Assembly: GCF_030867095.1 (NCBI RefSeq)
Contig: NC_081827.1
Span: 216,127,310 to 216,191,309, forward strand
Reading direction: 5' to 3'
Source: Alligator mississippiensis
Taxonomy: Eukaryota; Chordata; Crocodylia; Alligatoridae
Length of the DNA stretch: 64,000 nucleotides
Position 1 is the stretch's first letter, and each line of letters opens with the position of its first letter. The notes under the pieces were generated by a model. The model saw nothing but the letters and a program-made list of their open reading frames with translations. It did not search any database and was not told the origin of the DNA. Position numbers and translations under genes: made by a program. This document shows positions 22,284-32,474 of this stretch, in pieces.

Positions 22284-22764
22284 TGTCGCGACACCCCCGT
22301 ATCTACCGGTCGATAAACAACAACTAAAATATGAACCCCTGGGCTATAACGTAACACAAGCAGTTCAGGGTGTGCTCTGTCCGTTTTAAAAAGTCAAACT
22401 CCCCCCTCCTCCTACCCCCCACTAAGTGTCTTGCAGGCCAGGTTACCCGGTGAGCTCCTGGAACCCCATTAGCCCCAAATGCAGCATATCAGGCAGCCAT
22501 AGTGTCTCTGGGCAGTTCTTCCCTGGAGGCTCCTTCCCCTGATTGCTGCCAGAGAACTGACTAACTGCTGGTCTCAGCCATGGGGTTTATATGTGCCCAG
22601 GGCCCTGCCTTCTGGTCAGCTGACCAGGTGCAGGTGCAGACTAATTCCCTTATTAGCCTGCTGCCATAGTAACCTGTACCTGTGGGGTTTCTGTCTGGCC
22701 TTCAGGCCCTCTCCCTAGGCGGTTTCTGCTCTTAAAGGAGCAGACACCTTAGTGCCCTGCGACA
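22284..22764 (-). mobile_element. Solo-LTR-like element, 481 bp
   Basis: Read on the minus strand, the block starts TGTCGCAGGG and ends GTGTCGCGACA, giving TG...CA ends with a TGTCGC/GCGACA inverted repeat. A TATA element (ACATATAAACCCC in minus sense, plus about 22586-22598) lies inside, at a position fitting a U3/R border. No internal region, primer site or partner LTR is recognisable, and the immediate flanks do not match as a duplication. It could be a solo LTR of a Ty3/Gypsy-like or retroviral element. Confidence 0.45.
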
Positions 22765-22900
22765 GCAGGCAGTTATTTTGGGTGGAGGTCCACTTACCGA
22801 GTTTTGGCAAGCTGTCATGGGCTGCATAGGTAGCCTAGCCCCTTGACAGGTGCCCTGCCCTCTGGCAACCATCTTGGGACCGGAAATCCCACCCCCAACC
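22765..22900 (+). mobile_element. hAT MITE left-end fragment
   Basis: GGCAGTTATTTTGGGTGGAG followed by CCACTTACCGAGTTTTGGCA parallels the left terminus of the element at 12767. The terminal bases abut the LTR-like block. No right end follows directly. Confidence 0.4.
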
Positions 22901-22989
22901 CCTGACCTTTGCCTCTAGAAGTCCCTCCACTTGCCCCCAGAAATACTCATTTCAGCCAGGAGTTTTGCCATCTCATAACCAGAAAAATA

Positions 22990-23080
22990 CCAAATTATAC
23001 AAAAAAAAAAAAAACATCAAAAAAAAAAAATCAAACATCTACAACATTGATGAATTTGATTTAAAAAAAAAAATTGTCCT
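22990..23080. repeat. Interrupted poly-A tract
   Basis: Three A-runs of 10-14 bases are separated by short spacers. This is low complexity; it could be the tail of a retroposed sequence, but no body is recognised. Confidence 0.5.
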
Positions 23081-23149
23081 GATTTACATGTGTTTGTGTA
23101 GTGTACACAGGTGATTGCACAATAGCTTAAAATGAAGTCTTGCTCTTGT

Positions 23150-23660
23150 ATATTGTGGGGGGTGGGGGGCCTAGGGGGTAGGTATAGGTTTGTGGGGGGG
23201 CTGTGGGTATGTTGGGTGTGGGGAGGGTGTGGGTGTGGGAGGGTTTATGGGGGGTGGATATGTGTGGGTATGGGCGGGAGGGAATGTGTGTTTGTGCGGT
23301 CATGGGGGTGTAGGTGGGTATGCGGGTTTGTGGTAGGGAGGGTGGCTGGAGTGTATAAAGGGGTGTGGGGCTGGGGGTCTGCATGTATGACAGTGCGAGG
23401 AGGGGTGTGGGTGCATATGTCTGGTGCGGTGTGTGTGTGTGTGGGACTCACCCTATGAACGAACACACACACGCACATGCACACGTACACGGTCCCTTAC
23501 TGTATGCACGTGCTCACACACAGAGAAAATGTGCCTCCCTCACTGCGAACACACACACAGTGCGCCTCCCTCACTACACACACACCCCTCTCTCTCTTTT
23601 TCCCCCCCCGCCCTTCCCTCATTGCTCTCTCTGTCTCTCTCTTCCCTTCATTGCACACGT
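23150..23660. repeat. Low-complexity G/T-rich then C/A-rich tract
   Basis: From 23150 to about 23445 the plus strand is a degenerate TGTGGGGGTGTGGG minisatellite with many runs of three or more G. At about 23450-23460 it switches to CACACACGCAC-type sequence with TC-rich stretches up to 23660. The open frames across it are compositional artefacts. Confidence 0.8.
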
Positions 23661-23763
23661 ACTCCTGCATCTGGCCTCAGGGTACCAGCATGGTCTCATG
23701 CTCCTCCTGTCTGGCAAAGCAGCCTGGGGCCATGTGGTGCTGGAGCAGGTGCTCAGGGAAGCA

Positions 23764-25240
23764 TAGGTTCATAGATGTAGGGTTGGAAGGAACCTGAGCA
23801 GATCATCAAGTCCGACCCCATGCACTGGGCAGGAATGAATACTGGGCTGATATTGACCCCTGGTAAGCTTAAGCTCGTATAACCCCAGCTAGGTAATTAT
23901 CAAGCCTCCTTTTAAAGACTCCCCAAGGTAGGAGCCAGCACCACTTCCTTTGGAAGCTGGTTACAAATCCTGGCTGCCCTGACTGTGAAGTAGTGCCTTC
24001 TGATGTTTAGCCTGAACCTACTCTCAATCAACTTGTGGCCATTATTTCTTGCTACTCTGGGAGGTGCTCGGGGGAACAGGGTCTCGCCCATTCCCCTCTG
24101 GTCCCCCCCTGGTAAGTTTATAGATGGCCACTAGATCCCCTCTCAGCCTTCTCTTGTGAAGGCTGAACAAGTTCAGGTCCCATAGCCTCTCCTTGTAGGG
24201 TCTGCCCTGCTGCCCCCTGGTCATGAGAGTGGCCCTCCTCTGGACCCTCTCGATGCTGGCCACATCCCTCCTGAAGTGCGGCACCCAGAACTGGATACAG
24301 TACTCCAACTGTGACCTGACCAGTGTCACATAGAGGGGGAGGATCATCTTATTGGACCTGCTCATGATGCATCTGTAGACACATGGCAAAGTGTGGTTAG
24401 CCTTACTGACCATGTCCTCACATTGGCAGCCCATGTTCATTTTAGAATTGATAATGACTCCTGTACTTGTCAGTATTGAATCCCATCCTATTCACATTCA
24501 CCCACCCCTGTAACCTGTCCAGGTTCAGTTGTATCCTGTCCCTCCCTTGTAGTGTGCCCACCTCGCCCCAAATCTTGGTGTTGTCAGCGATTTTTGAACA
24601 GGGTGCTATTCACTCCCTCGTCCAAGTCGCTAATAATGAAATTGAACAGTACGGACCCGAGGATCAAGCCCTGGGGGACTCCACTGCCCACATCCCTCCA
24701 GGTCGAATACGACCCATCCACCACCACTATCTGGGTGTGGCCCCCCTAGCCAATTTGTGACCCATCTGACTGTGTAGACATCAATGCCACAGTCCCCTAG
24801 CTTTCTAATGAGAACCGGGGGGGGGGGGGAGACAGTGTCAAAGGCCTTCCTGAAGTCCAGAAAGATTACATCCACTGCGACACCTGCATCCAAGGATTTT
24901 GTGACCTGGTAGTAAAAGGCAATCAGGTTGGTCTGATAGGACCTGCCCCTAATCAACCCATGCTGGTTGCCCTTGAGCATCATCCCCTTTGCTGGTCCCT
25001 CCACAGATGTGCTCCTGGATAATTTTCTCAAACAGCTTCCCCAGGACTGAATTAAGACTAACGGGCCTATAGTTGCCTGGGTCCTCCCTACTCCCTTTTT
25101 TGAAAACGGGGACCACATTGGCCTTCTTCCAGTCTTCTGGCACCTGGCCAGAGCACCACGATTGCTTGTAAAGCCATGCCAGGGGCCCCGCAATGACCCC
25201 TGCCAATTCCCTCAGCACCCTGGGGTGGAGAGGGTCTGGA
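23764..25240 (-). mobile_element. CR1 LINE, 3' half (split element)
   Basis: On the minus strand this carries the CR1 3' terminus (CATCTATGAACCTATG in minus sense at the low-coordinate end), a short 3' UTR and the ORF2 reverse transcriptase. It stops at about 25240, where LTR sequence of the endogenous retrovirus begins. The 5' half of a CR1 in the same orientation resumes directly beyond the provirus at 31684, so the two parts are best read as one LINE interrupted by the provirus. Confidence 0.88.
24042..25238 (-). pseudogene. CR1 ORF2 reverse transcriptase, decayed
   Basis: Minus-strand reading gives the RT N-terminal block with VLRELAGVIAGPL, ANVVPVFKKGSREDPGNYRP and the LFEKIIQEH block (25218-24949). 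It then gives VIFLDFRKAFDTV with the first catalytic Asp region (about 24870-24830), and after shifts the CR1 C-terminal region with LVRSQLEYCIQFWVP and RRLRGDLVAIYKL (24440-24042). The catalytic FADD block near 24580 is destroyed by substitutions and a stop. Several frameshifts are needed. The endonuclease is not attached here but on the other side of the provirus. Confidence 0.9.
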
Positions 25241-25379
25241 CCTGCCTTACTACATCTTAAACTTTAATTAGGCTCTTAGCAACAACATATAGCTTAATAT
25301 CTAAACAAATACAGAAAAACACTTAGTCTAATCTTCAGCAAGCACCTTTATCATACAGACATAATTTTTAGCTGTTGCA
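25240..25379 (-). repeat. ERV A 3' LTR stub
   Basis: Only about the first 140 bases of the LTR (U3 start, TGCAACAGC in minus sense) are present, matching 31540-31683 of the same provirus. The remaining roughly 580 bases are missing and CR1 sequence follows at once. Confidence 0.85.
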
Positions 25380-25396
25380 TTCCACTCCTTCCTTGC
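25380..25396 (-). promoter_or_regulatory. ERV A polypurine tract
   Basis: In minus sense, AGCAAGGAAGGAGTGGA lies directly before the LTR start, the expected site for plus-strand primer formation in retroviruses. The equivalent tract in copy B precedes TGTAACAGCTG. Confidence 0.75.
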
Positions 25397-25499
25397 TGAA
25401 GCACCATGATAGCTATAGTTAAGATGCCAAAACCACATGTGCTACATCAGGAATGGGGAGGGACCTTTAAATTTAACTTGCATAGCATGAACAGATTTA

Positions 25500-27600
25500 T
25501 GTCAACAATGGTTAAAACACCATTTAGCTGTTGCCACTAGGGCAACGTAGAATACTATGATGCTTAAGATGTTTAGCCATGTAGCTGAGGTGATGCCTAA
25601 TGATGCACAAATAGTGCAGATTACATCATACCATTTACATGGCTTGGGCATGTTGACAGCCAAACTGATGATTCACCTACCCTCTCATGCAAGGAGAACC
25701 AAATGAGTGTCTTGCTGAGCCTTTGCTTCAAGGCTTTGCAGCTTATTTCAGTTTTCTAACCATGGTATGTCTACATCTGATACCCATGAAGTGGGTATCG
25801 TAAAGTTGAGAAGTATAGTCTCAGAGGAAATTTCTGGCCGTTTTAGGACAATAGTACGGTTACTTAATTGCAGTAGAGCAACGGCACCACCTTTAGCTCC
25901 TAAGCAACACGAATTGCACAAAGCCCAGGTGGTACCATTTTCATGCGGAAAACGACCTGGTCCTTCCCAACAAACATGTTGCCTTATTGTTACATATGAC
26001 ACATTAGGTAACTTGTGTATGCAGGTCGTGTTAGGTGGGCTGAGAGGCCAGCCTCTCCTAGGGTCCCTAATTGAATCAAAGTGCTACTAATTTGAACCAA
26101 GGGGTACTATGCTACATAACGAGGACCATCGGGGATAACTTTTTCCCATATGGGGTGATGCAGATGCCAGTCCCAAAGGCATCCTCCTCCTACCCCTGTG
26201 CTTAGCAAATAAGCAGTGGTTCAGTTTCCATTTTTTGTTCCCTGCAACAGAAATGAACACTTTCCTTTATCACAGCCTTCCCAAGTGGTAATCTAGGTAC
26301 TTTGATAGGGGTATCTTTCTTTAAATGTTGCAGGCATTTCATGACGCTCTAAGCCAGGGGGCCATTTTCTATTTTTAATGTTGTTTATTACCTGGGAAAA
26401 ATACATATTTAATGATAACTGAACTTGCGCACAAGCAGTAATCAAATAAGTTTGATTTTTGTCTACTTTAAAAGCAGTATCCATCATGACCTGGGCAAGA
26501 TGGGCTGTCTCTAATCCTACATCAGTTAGCAATTTGTCAGTGTGTTCTAACATTTTTCTTTCAAGCATGCCTCCCCTAGTGAGGAGCCCTACCGCCTGTT
26601 GGAGATTGACTACTACTTCAGTGTTTTTCTGGGATTTATCCAAGTTCCATACATTCATAGCTGAGTTAAGTCCATCCCAAAGATAACCTGGAGTATCTCT
26701 TTGTCTGCAGGACTTACCTGTATTCATGGAACGGAAAATGATTGACCATTCCCATCTAAGCAACCCTTTAGCTACATGGGCTCCTGCTGAACAGTTTGGA
26801 AAGGTAGCTCGGACATACCATTGTTCTGGTCTGAGCAATACTCGGTCAGTGTAGGAGGGTTGGGTTTTTAACCTGTGACCTCCACCAGGGTGTGGAGTTA
26901 TACACGGGCGGTGTCGGGTCCTCACGTGGGGGAACGGCCAGAGATAGTAGTGAACACCCTGTTCTCTCACAGATTGCATTTATCTTTCCCTCTTTGGGAG
27001 CTTGTAACCATGCTTCAACTCCCAGGGAGCAAAAGAGTTCCCACTGTTGCTTAAGGGGATGATACTGTACTGGATTGATGAAACAGCACTGCCCTGGCAG
27101 AATCATAACACTAATTTGCTTTAGGAACCCTACTGGTATAAAAGGATGGGGATAAGCAGTGGATACTTGTGGATACAGCCTTCTTCTAGTTGTATTAAAG
27201 TGAGTACCATTCCACTACGCCTGTGTATAGGTATGATTTACAAACCATGTAATAACTTTGCTCCAACCTGTAATACACCCTCCCACCTGGTGAGCTTCAC
27301 ACCATTGCTGGAGAGTGTTGCCAGCCATAGGAATGGGAGGGGGCAGATTCTGCCATAAACTCAGTGGCTCAAGAGGCTGAACAGATGTAGAATGCACGAT
27401 TGGGGGCACAGACTCAGGGACGTTGAGCTCAACGGGGTTCCCCTCAGGAAGTATGTAACAACAAACTCCCAAACGAGCAGAGCTACAACAATTACCTCCC
27501 CTCCCACAGTTAGCTATTCCAGCCTTCAGGTAGGGAATGTACCCAAATCTAATAACTGGTGCCACAGGTGCACTGACAGTTACCACCTTGCCAGTCAACT
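25500..27600 (-). pseudogene. ERV A env remnant
   Basis: The minus-strand frames are surface-subunit-like Cys-rich sequence (27598-27215, with NCGRGGNCC and LGVCCYILP), a longer segment (26979-26293), and a Cys-containing ectodomain piece with Asn-X-Ser/Thr sites (26002-25748, NGTTW, NRT, NFT). A membrane anchor similar to that of copy B is encoded near 25600-25525. The 26979-26293 segment contains a helical, heptad-like stretch (NLQQAVGLLTRGGMLERKML) and an Asn-Gln-Thr site, consistent with a fusion subunit. I see no standard CX6CC block. Frameshifts separate the segments. In retroviruses env encodes the surface and transmembrane glycoproteins; this copy is non-functional. Confidence 0.75.
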
Positions 27601-28089
27601 ATTCTGTTTCTTCTACTCGGAGACCAGGATTTCATTTGCTCTGGGGTGGCGGGTTTCTTCCAGTATGAATACTGCAGCTGGACCACGTGAAGGGCATCTG
27701 AGCACGTTTTCGGGGGATGCCCTTCAGGGTCCGGCTAGTTGTTGAGGTCTTTAGAAGCAAGTTCATTAATATATGGGTAATAAGAAGGATAGTAGACATG
27801 CCCTACCCAGGAAACACAATAAGGCATAAATAAAAAGAGTACAGTTATAATAGTCCACCACTTCGTGGTGCCAGTTGATTCAGACCAGTGACAGAGCAGG
27901 ACTCGTCTTCAGTGGCAAGCTCAATTAGGAATGGTTATGGCTGCATTTGTGGACAGATCCAATCTGTAGGAACAAGACAACAAGGAGCTTGGCTCCTGTT
28001 AGATGAATCTGACTTAAATACCTACCATGTATTATGCATACCTTTTGCTAATAGTGTCCCCTCCCGTTTATCTCCCTGAGGATGCTTCA

Positions 28090-28575
28090 CTACTACCTGA
28101 TCTCCTGCCTGGAGCTTTCCTGGGTCACCACCTCTAGGTCACTGTACTGCTGGCTTGCGGGGAGCACACAATCGAAAGGCCTGCTGCATAGGGCTACCTC
28201 CTGGATGGGGTTGGTTTTTGGCCCAATTGATAGCTCGATTCAGGTGCAAGTCCCAGTCTTTAAGAGCCGAGCCAGTGGCCAACCACAAATTGCATTTGAG
28301 GATACTATTGGCTCGCTCTACCAATCTGTTAAACTGTGGATGGTATGGGATGTGATATGTCCATAACATGCTATGTTTCGTGGTCCAGTTGTACACAAGA
28401 TGATTGCGGAAGTGAGGGACATTATCGCTCTGTAGATTTATAGGTGGTGGATACACAGCTAGCAGTGTTTCCAGTGCTGCACAAGTGTCCTGGGCTGTAG
28501 CTCTCGCTGAAGGTGCAGGTGAACGTTATCCTTGTGATTACTTCTATGGCTACGAACCCGTACTGTTGCAACATG
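28090..28575 (-). pseudogene. ERV A pol: integrase remnant
   Basis: The minus-strand reading includes YGFVAIEVITRIT near 28550 and then, after a shift, LQSDNVPHFRNHLVYNW and PYHPQFNRLVERANSILK (28456-28139). The QSDN Asp and the VER Glu, 35-spaced in the D,D-35-E core of retroviral integrases, are both visible. The integrase normally joins proviral DNA to the host genome. The upstream zinc-binding domain is lost at the pol deletion, and frameshifts break the rest. Confidence 0.85.
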
Positions 28576-29300
28576 TCTTTGATGTTAATGGTTCCTATCC
28601 ATGGAGGCTTATAACACTGGATGCTTTCTGTCAAGGCTGGTAGTGATGGGACGGCAGCCATCAAGGGGTTAGTATTGGCATTCAAAGCTCGAAGTCAATA
28701 GTCAGCTGCCACTCTCTATTTGGCTTACGCGCTAGCCACACTGGATTGTTATACAAAGAGTGGGTTTGGATAATCGTCTCGTTTTCTATCTGCTGGCTTA
28801 TGATACACTGGATAGGTTGTGTGGCCTCGGGGGGGGGGGGGAGTTTGATACTGGGGTCTGTGTACTCCTTTCATGGGAGGCAGGGTTAGTGGGATCATGC
28901 TACATCGAGTGACAGCTGTTATAGCTGTTTCTTCTGGTTCTTGGTGAGGCACTGCACACTCAAACTGCCAATTCTCTTGCTCAAGGGCAAACCGCTGTCC
29001 TCTTCGTAAGTTAAGTCCCAGTAAGTTTGTTCTCTAAGTATTACTGCTGCTGCCATTACCTTAGAGCCATTGGGTAACATGAAGGTTGCTTGGACCAGAT
29101 GTCCTAGTTGTCTGGTGCCTCTCAGTCCAATTACTTGATAAGGGGTTCCTTTCTCCCCCTTCCAATCTGCAGAATCTAAAATTCAGATCTGGGCACCCGT
29201 GTTTAATAGCATATCAATTGACTTTTTACTTTTACCTAATTGAATCTGTTCAGGTATCCAAATTAAGGGGCCAATATTAACTTTAGATACTGGTCCCCAG
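28575..29300 (-). pseudogene. ERV A pol: protease and N-terminal RT remnant
   Basis: In minus sense, about 29215-29180 reads DMLLNTGAQI, the retroviral aspartic-protease motif DTGA with the catalytic Asp changed to Asn, followed by a stop. Further along, near 28750-28700, NPVWLARKPNREW and LTIDF resemble the start of the RT fingers domain. The RT catalytic YxDD block and RNase H are missing: the sequence jumps at about 28570 to the integrase region. Copy B retains the RT and RNase H blocks but has this protease segment inverted. Confidence 0.8.
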
Positions 29301-29499
29301 CTTGCTACTGCCCCCTTTGTGGCCCTTTTCTTTGGAGGTTGGGCCGGCTGGACTCCCTAGGCCATGTGATCGGGGGGGGGGGGTAAAAATTCCCCACATG
29401 TGCCTGGAAAATGTTGACCGTTTTGCCCTCAGGGCAGAGAATCCCTCTGGTGACACTGTTGGTGGTGCAAAAGGCTCCGCTTTGGTCTTGCCCTTTTGG

Positions 29500-30740
29500 T
29501 ACAGTGTTTAGCCTACAGCCCTCGCACGACATTCATGGGAAGTCTATCAATTTGCACTTTATTGAAACAGGCAGCTAACAAGTCTTTCCACATTTTTGCT
29601 TGTGGAGTCTTGGGCTGGCCTTTCCCAGCTTTTCTCAAAAATTCGGAGAGGATCAGGGGGTTTATCTTTCGCTGAGGCCACTGCCATGGCCTTGGCAGTT
29701 TTCATTGGTTTAGTAAGCCTTGGCTTCTGCAAAATGGGTAAAACCTGCACTAATCGCCGGATCGCATCTGTTACCAGGTGATTCACCGCCTGTGGCTCCA
29801 AGGCCAACAGGGCTGATGTGCACTTTGTGGGTGCTTGTCAGCAAAACCTCTTCCACAACAGTGCTGTCATGACTTCTGCATCTGGCGTATGAGTCCAAAC
29901 TGTTGCGCGGATGATTTCAGTTAGTGCCAACTCATACAAGCAGTGGACAGCCTCCTCTAAATTGGCCCATGCCCGAGGGGCAGGATTAAGCTCTTTTTCC
30001 ATATTACCATAACTGGCTACAGTGGCTTAGAGTGCAGCAGAAAACTAAGTAACATTTTCATCATCTCCTGCAAACTGATTTAACTGGAGCTTGGGGCACA
30101 GAATAATTTGTGCTGTTTTGTCCCTACTCACAGATATAACAGGCTTCTTCACTATACATTTGAACTAGCTAGTCTATTACTGGCTCTCCCGGCTTGTTCT
30201 TTTGCTGCTTTTGAATATTTTAAATCTTTGCATGGGTAAAGGAATGCAGCTGTTTGGGGATTCCCTCCTTGCGGCCCTGAACGAGTTATCACCATGGGAA
30301 AAACTTGGCTGAGTTCCTCCCTCTGGGCAGGGAAGTCCTGGCTAGGTTCCTCCCTCTGGGCAGGGACATACGGGGGTGGTTCTGTACCAGGCTCATCATC
30401 AATCTCCTCCTCTCCATCAATCTCCTCCCTTTGATCTTCCCAGAGCTCAACTACTGGTTTATAGCTATACAGAAACTTGTGGAAGGATGGCTCTACAGCC
30501 TGTGCTAACTGCGCCCTCTTCTGGAGGGAAGTGGCCACGCGTGCAATCATAATTTTTCCTTCTCTCCGTTCTAAAGTTTCCAAGTGGCTCTGCGTAGCTT
30601 GCACAGCCTTGCATGCCACGCTGTTGGAATCTTTCACGTCTTTTAACTCCTTACTTAGCGGGGTGACCTTTTTCCAGAGCTGGGCATTGTCTTTGGCCCC
30701 AACTGCTGGCATACGGCCAGCAGCCATGACAGGCACCCCT
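29500..30740 (-). pseudogene. ERV A gag remnant
   Basis: The first minus-strand frame (30736-30152) has a matrix-like helical region, an acidic stretch and a PPPY late-domain motif (TEPPPYVPAQ), the budding signal of many retroviral Gag proteins. Downstream, shifted frames (29898-29559) contain capsid-like helices, for example HLVTDAIRRLVQVLPILQKP, which align with copy B. The zinc-knuckle region near 29500 is decayed. Gag would form the virion core; this copy has several stops and frameshifts. Confidence 0.8.
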
Positions 30741-30961
30741 TCCTGGGCTTGCCACAGGCAGCAGCAGCAAACCTAGCCCAATGATTGGGTACAGTTCCCG
30801 GGTCACTCCAGGCAGGTCTGAACCTATCCTTACTCCACCTGGGATTCTCCATCCCTGTTACTTCCTTAAGCAAAGCCACCAACGGGGTCCATGCAACTCC
30901 CTCCATTCTGACCTTTCTCTCTGAACCAGAGCCTCTCAATCCTGTTCCTGATGCCATATTA
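30741..30961 (-). other. ERV A leader region
   Basis: Sequence between the 5' LTR and gag in minus orientation, conserved with 49111-49372 of copy B. A primer-binding site would be expected next to the LTR. TGGCATCAGG (minus sense, ending about 5 bases from the LTR) begins with the TGG typical of such sites, but I cannot match it to a tRNA. Confidence 0.5.
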
Positions 30962-31683
30962 TGTCCCAGCTGCCTGTGGAGGGTTTGGGATTGAGAGTAT
31001 GGTCGGGGGTAGAAAGGTAAGAAAGGTTTATTGACTTAACAAAAACACAACTACGCGTAGTAACAAGACAAACAATGACAGACAAGAATAATTTGTGTCG
31101 GCAACTTATCGGCAGTCCTCTCCAATGCCTGATGTATGACAAGTTTCTCTTTCCACAAAGCTCAGTGAAGTCAGGCATCCCCAATTAGCGCTGTCTGAGA
31201 GATACCAGGAAGGACCCTGGTATTCAGTCCTTGGGCTCCTCGAGATCCACGGGCCCACTGATCCAGGTCAACAGCTAATTAATCTTCAGCTAATTAATCT
31301 TTTTCACAGAGCTGTATCTTCCTTCTGAATGATTTCCGGATGTTTTAGCCAATTTATAGCTTCTGAACTGTACTGATAACTTACAGTCACTCAGATTCTT
31401 TTTACTTCAACTGTCCTTAGACTGACCAATAGCAGTACAAGCCTTGCATTCCTTGTGATAAGGTTAATTTTAACTACACCACAGGGCCTTACTACTTTAA
31501 GTCTTTGCTAAATTTACTAGGCCTTACTTTATACAAAGCCTTACTACAGCTTAAACTTCTAATTAGGTTCTTAGCAACAACTTATAGCTTAATATCTAAA
31601 CAAATACAGAAAAAGACAGTCTAATCTTCATAGAGCCTTCAGCAAGCACCTTTATCACACAGACATAATTTTCAGCTGTCACA
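30962..31683 (-). repeat. ERV A 5' LTR, 722 bp
   Basis: In minus sense it starts TGTGACAGCTG and ends CAGCTGGGACA. A TATA-like GCTATAAATTGG lies at plus 31349-31360 and an AATAAA signal at plus 31027-31032, about 65 bases before the LTR end. This is the order U3, R, U5 expected for a minus-strand provirus. It aligns with both LTRs of copy B. Confidence 0.9.
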
Positions 31684-31689
31684 AAGGGC

Positions 31690-32450
31690 TACTGCCTTGC
31701 TGCAGGCCCCTGACACTCTGCACTGCTGCTCACTCTGAATGGTGAATTCCAGTAGGCGATGATCACTATTGCCAAGGTGGTCAAGAACCTGGAGTCCCCT
31801 CACCAGGTCGTCGCCTGCGGCCAGGACTAGGGCCAGCAGGGCATTCCCCCTGGTGGGACTGTGCATCTCCTGGGTTAGGTGGAGGTCTTGTATCTCAGCA
31901 AGGAACCTATGTGAGCAGTCAGACCTGGCTGACTGCTCCTCCCAGCAAATGTCCAGGTAGTTTAGATCAACCATGACGACCACATCCCTTGACTTAAGTG
32001 CCTCTGTGAGCTGATCCAAGAAGTCCTGGTCCAGCTCTTCCCCCTCTGGTTGGGTGGTCTGTAGTAGACCCCCACTGTTAAGTCCCTTTTCCTGTGACCC
32101 CCTTGTATTCTGACCCAGAGCACTTCAGTCTGCTCCTCCTCTGACCTCATCCTGTTAGTTGAGGACATGTATTGCTCTTTGACGTAGAGTGCCACACCCC
32201 CACCTTTCCTCCCCATTCTGTCCCACCTGTATAGTCTGTAGCCCCTAATGTTGACCACCCAATCATGGGTTGAATCCCACCAGGTTTCAGTGAGCCCTAC
32301 TATGTCTGGGTTTGTACTAGCTATCTGGAGGGCGAGTTCCTCCTGCTTATTCCCCATTCTTTGAGCATTAGGGTAAAGGCATTTAAGGCCTCCTATCGAT
32401 GTATGCACCCCCCTCCCCACAATTCCTAGGACTATCTGGACCCTTGTCAC
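31690..32450 (-). pseudogene. CR1 ORF2 endonuclease (APE-type), broken
   Basis: The frame 32450-31962 reads CLYPNAQRMGNKQEELALQI and IVGLTETWWD, the Asn- and Glu-containing metal-site blocks of APE-like endonucleases, then GYRLYRWDRMGRKGGGVALY and VYYRPPNQ. After a frameshift, 32019-31672 gives VVVMVDLNYLDICW, where the family GDFN block has lost key residues, and NSDHRLLEF, the C-terminal Ser-Asp-His catalytic block. The final residues of that last frame run into the LTR of the provirus. In live CR1 this domain nicks the target DNA. Confidence 0.9.
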
Positions 32451-32474
32451 TTACCTGGGTACTTCTTGTGCTCA

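Larger units (their letters stand above)
25240..31683 (-). mobile_element. Endogenous retrovirus copy A, minus strand, 3' LTR truncated
   Basis: In minus orientation the order is 5' LTR (31683-30962), leader, gag, a protease and partial polymerase region, integrase, env, polypurine tract and a 3' LTR stub (25379-25240). It inserted into a CR1 LINE. Copy A and copy B (40537-50044) are clearly the same family and align along most of their length. Relative to B, copy A lacks about 1.8 kb of pol (reverse-transcriptase active site and RNase H; junction near 28570). All genes contain stops and frameshifts, so this is a dead fossil. Genus-level class is not assigned. Confidence 0.9.

Noticed and set aside
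23132-23797. Open frames across the GT/CA-rich tract
   Set aside because: Their composition is dictated by the simple repeat; no real protein is indicated.
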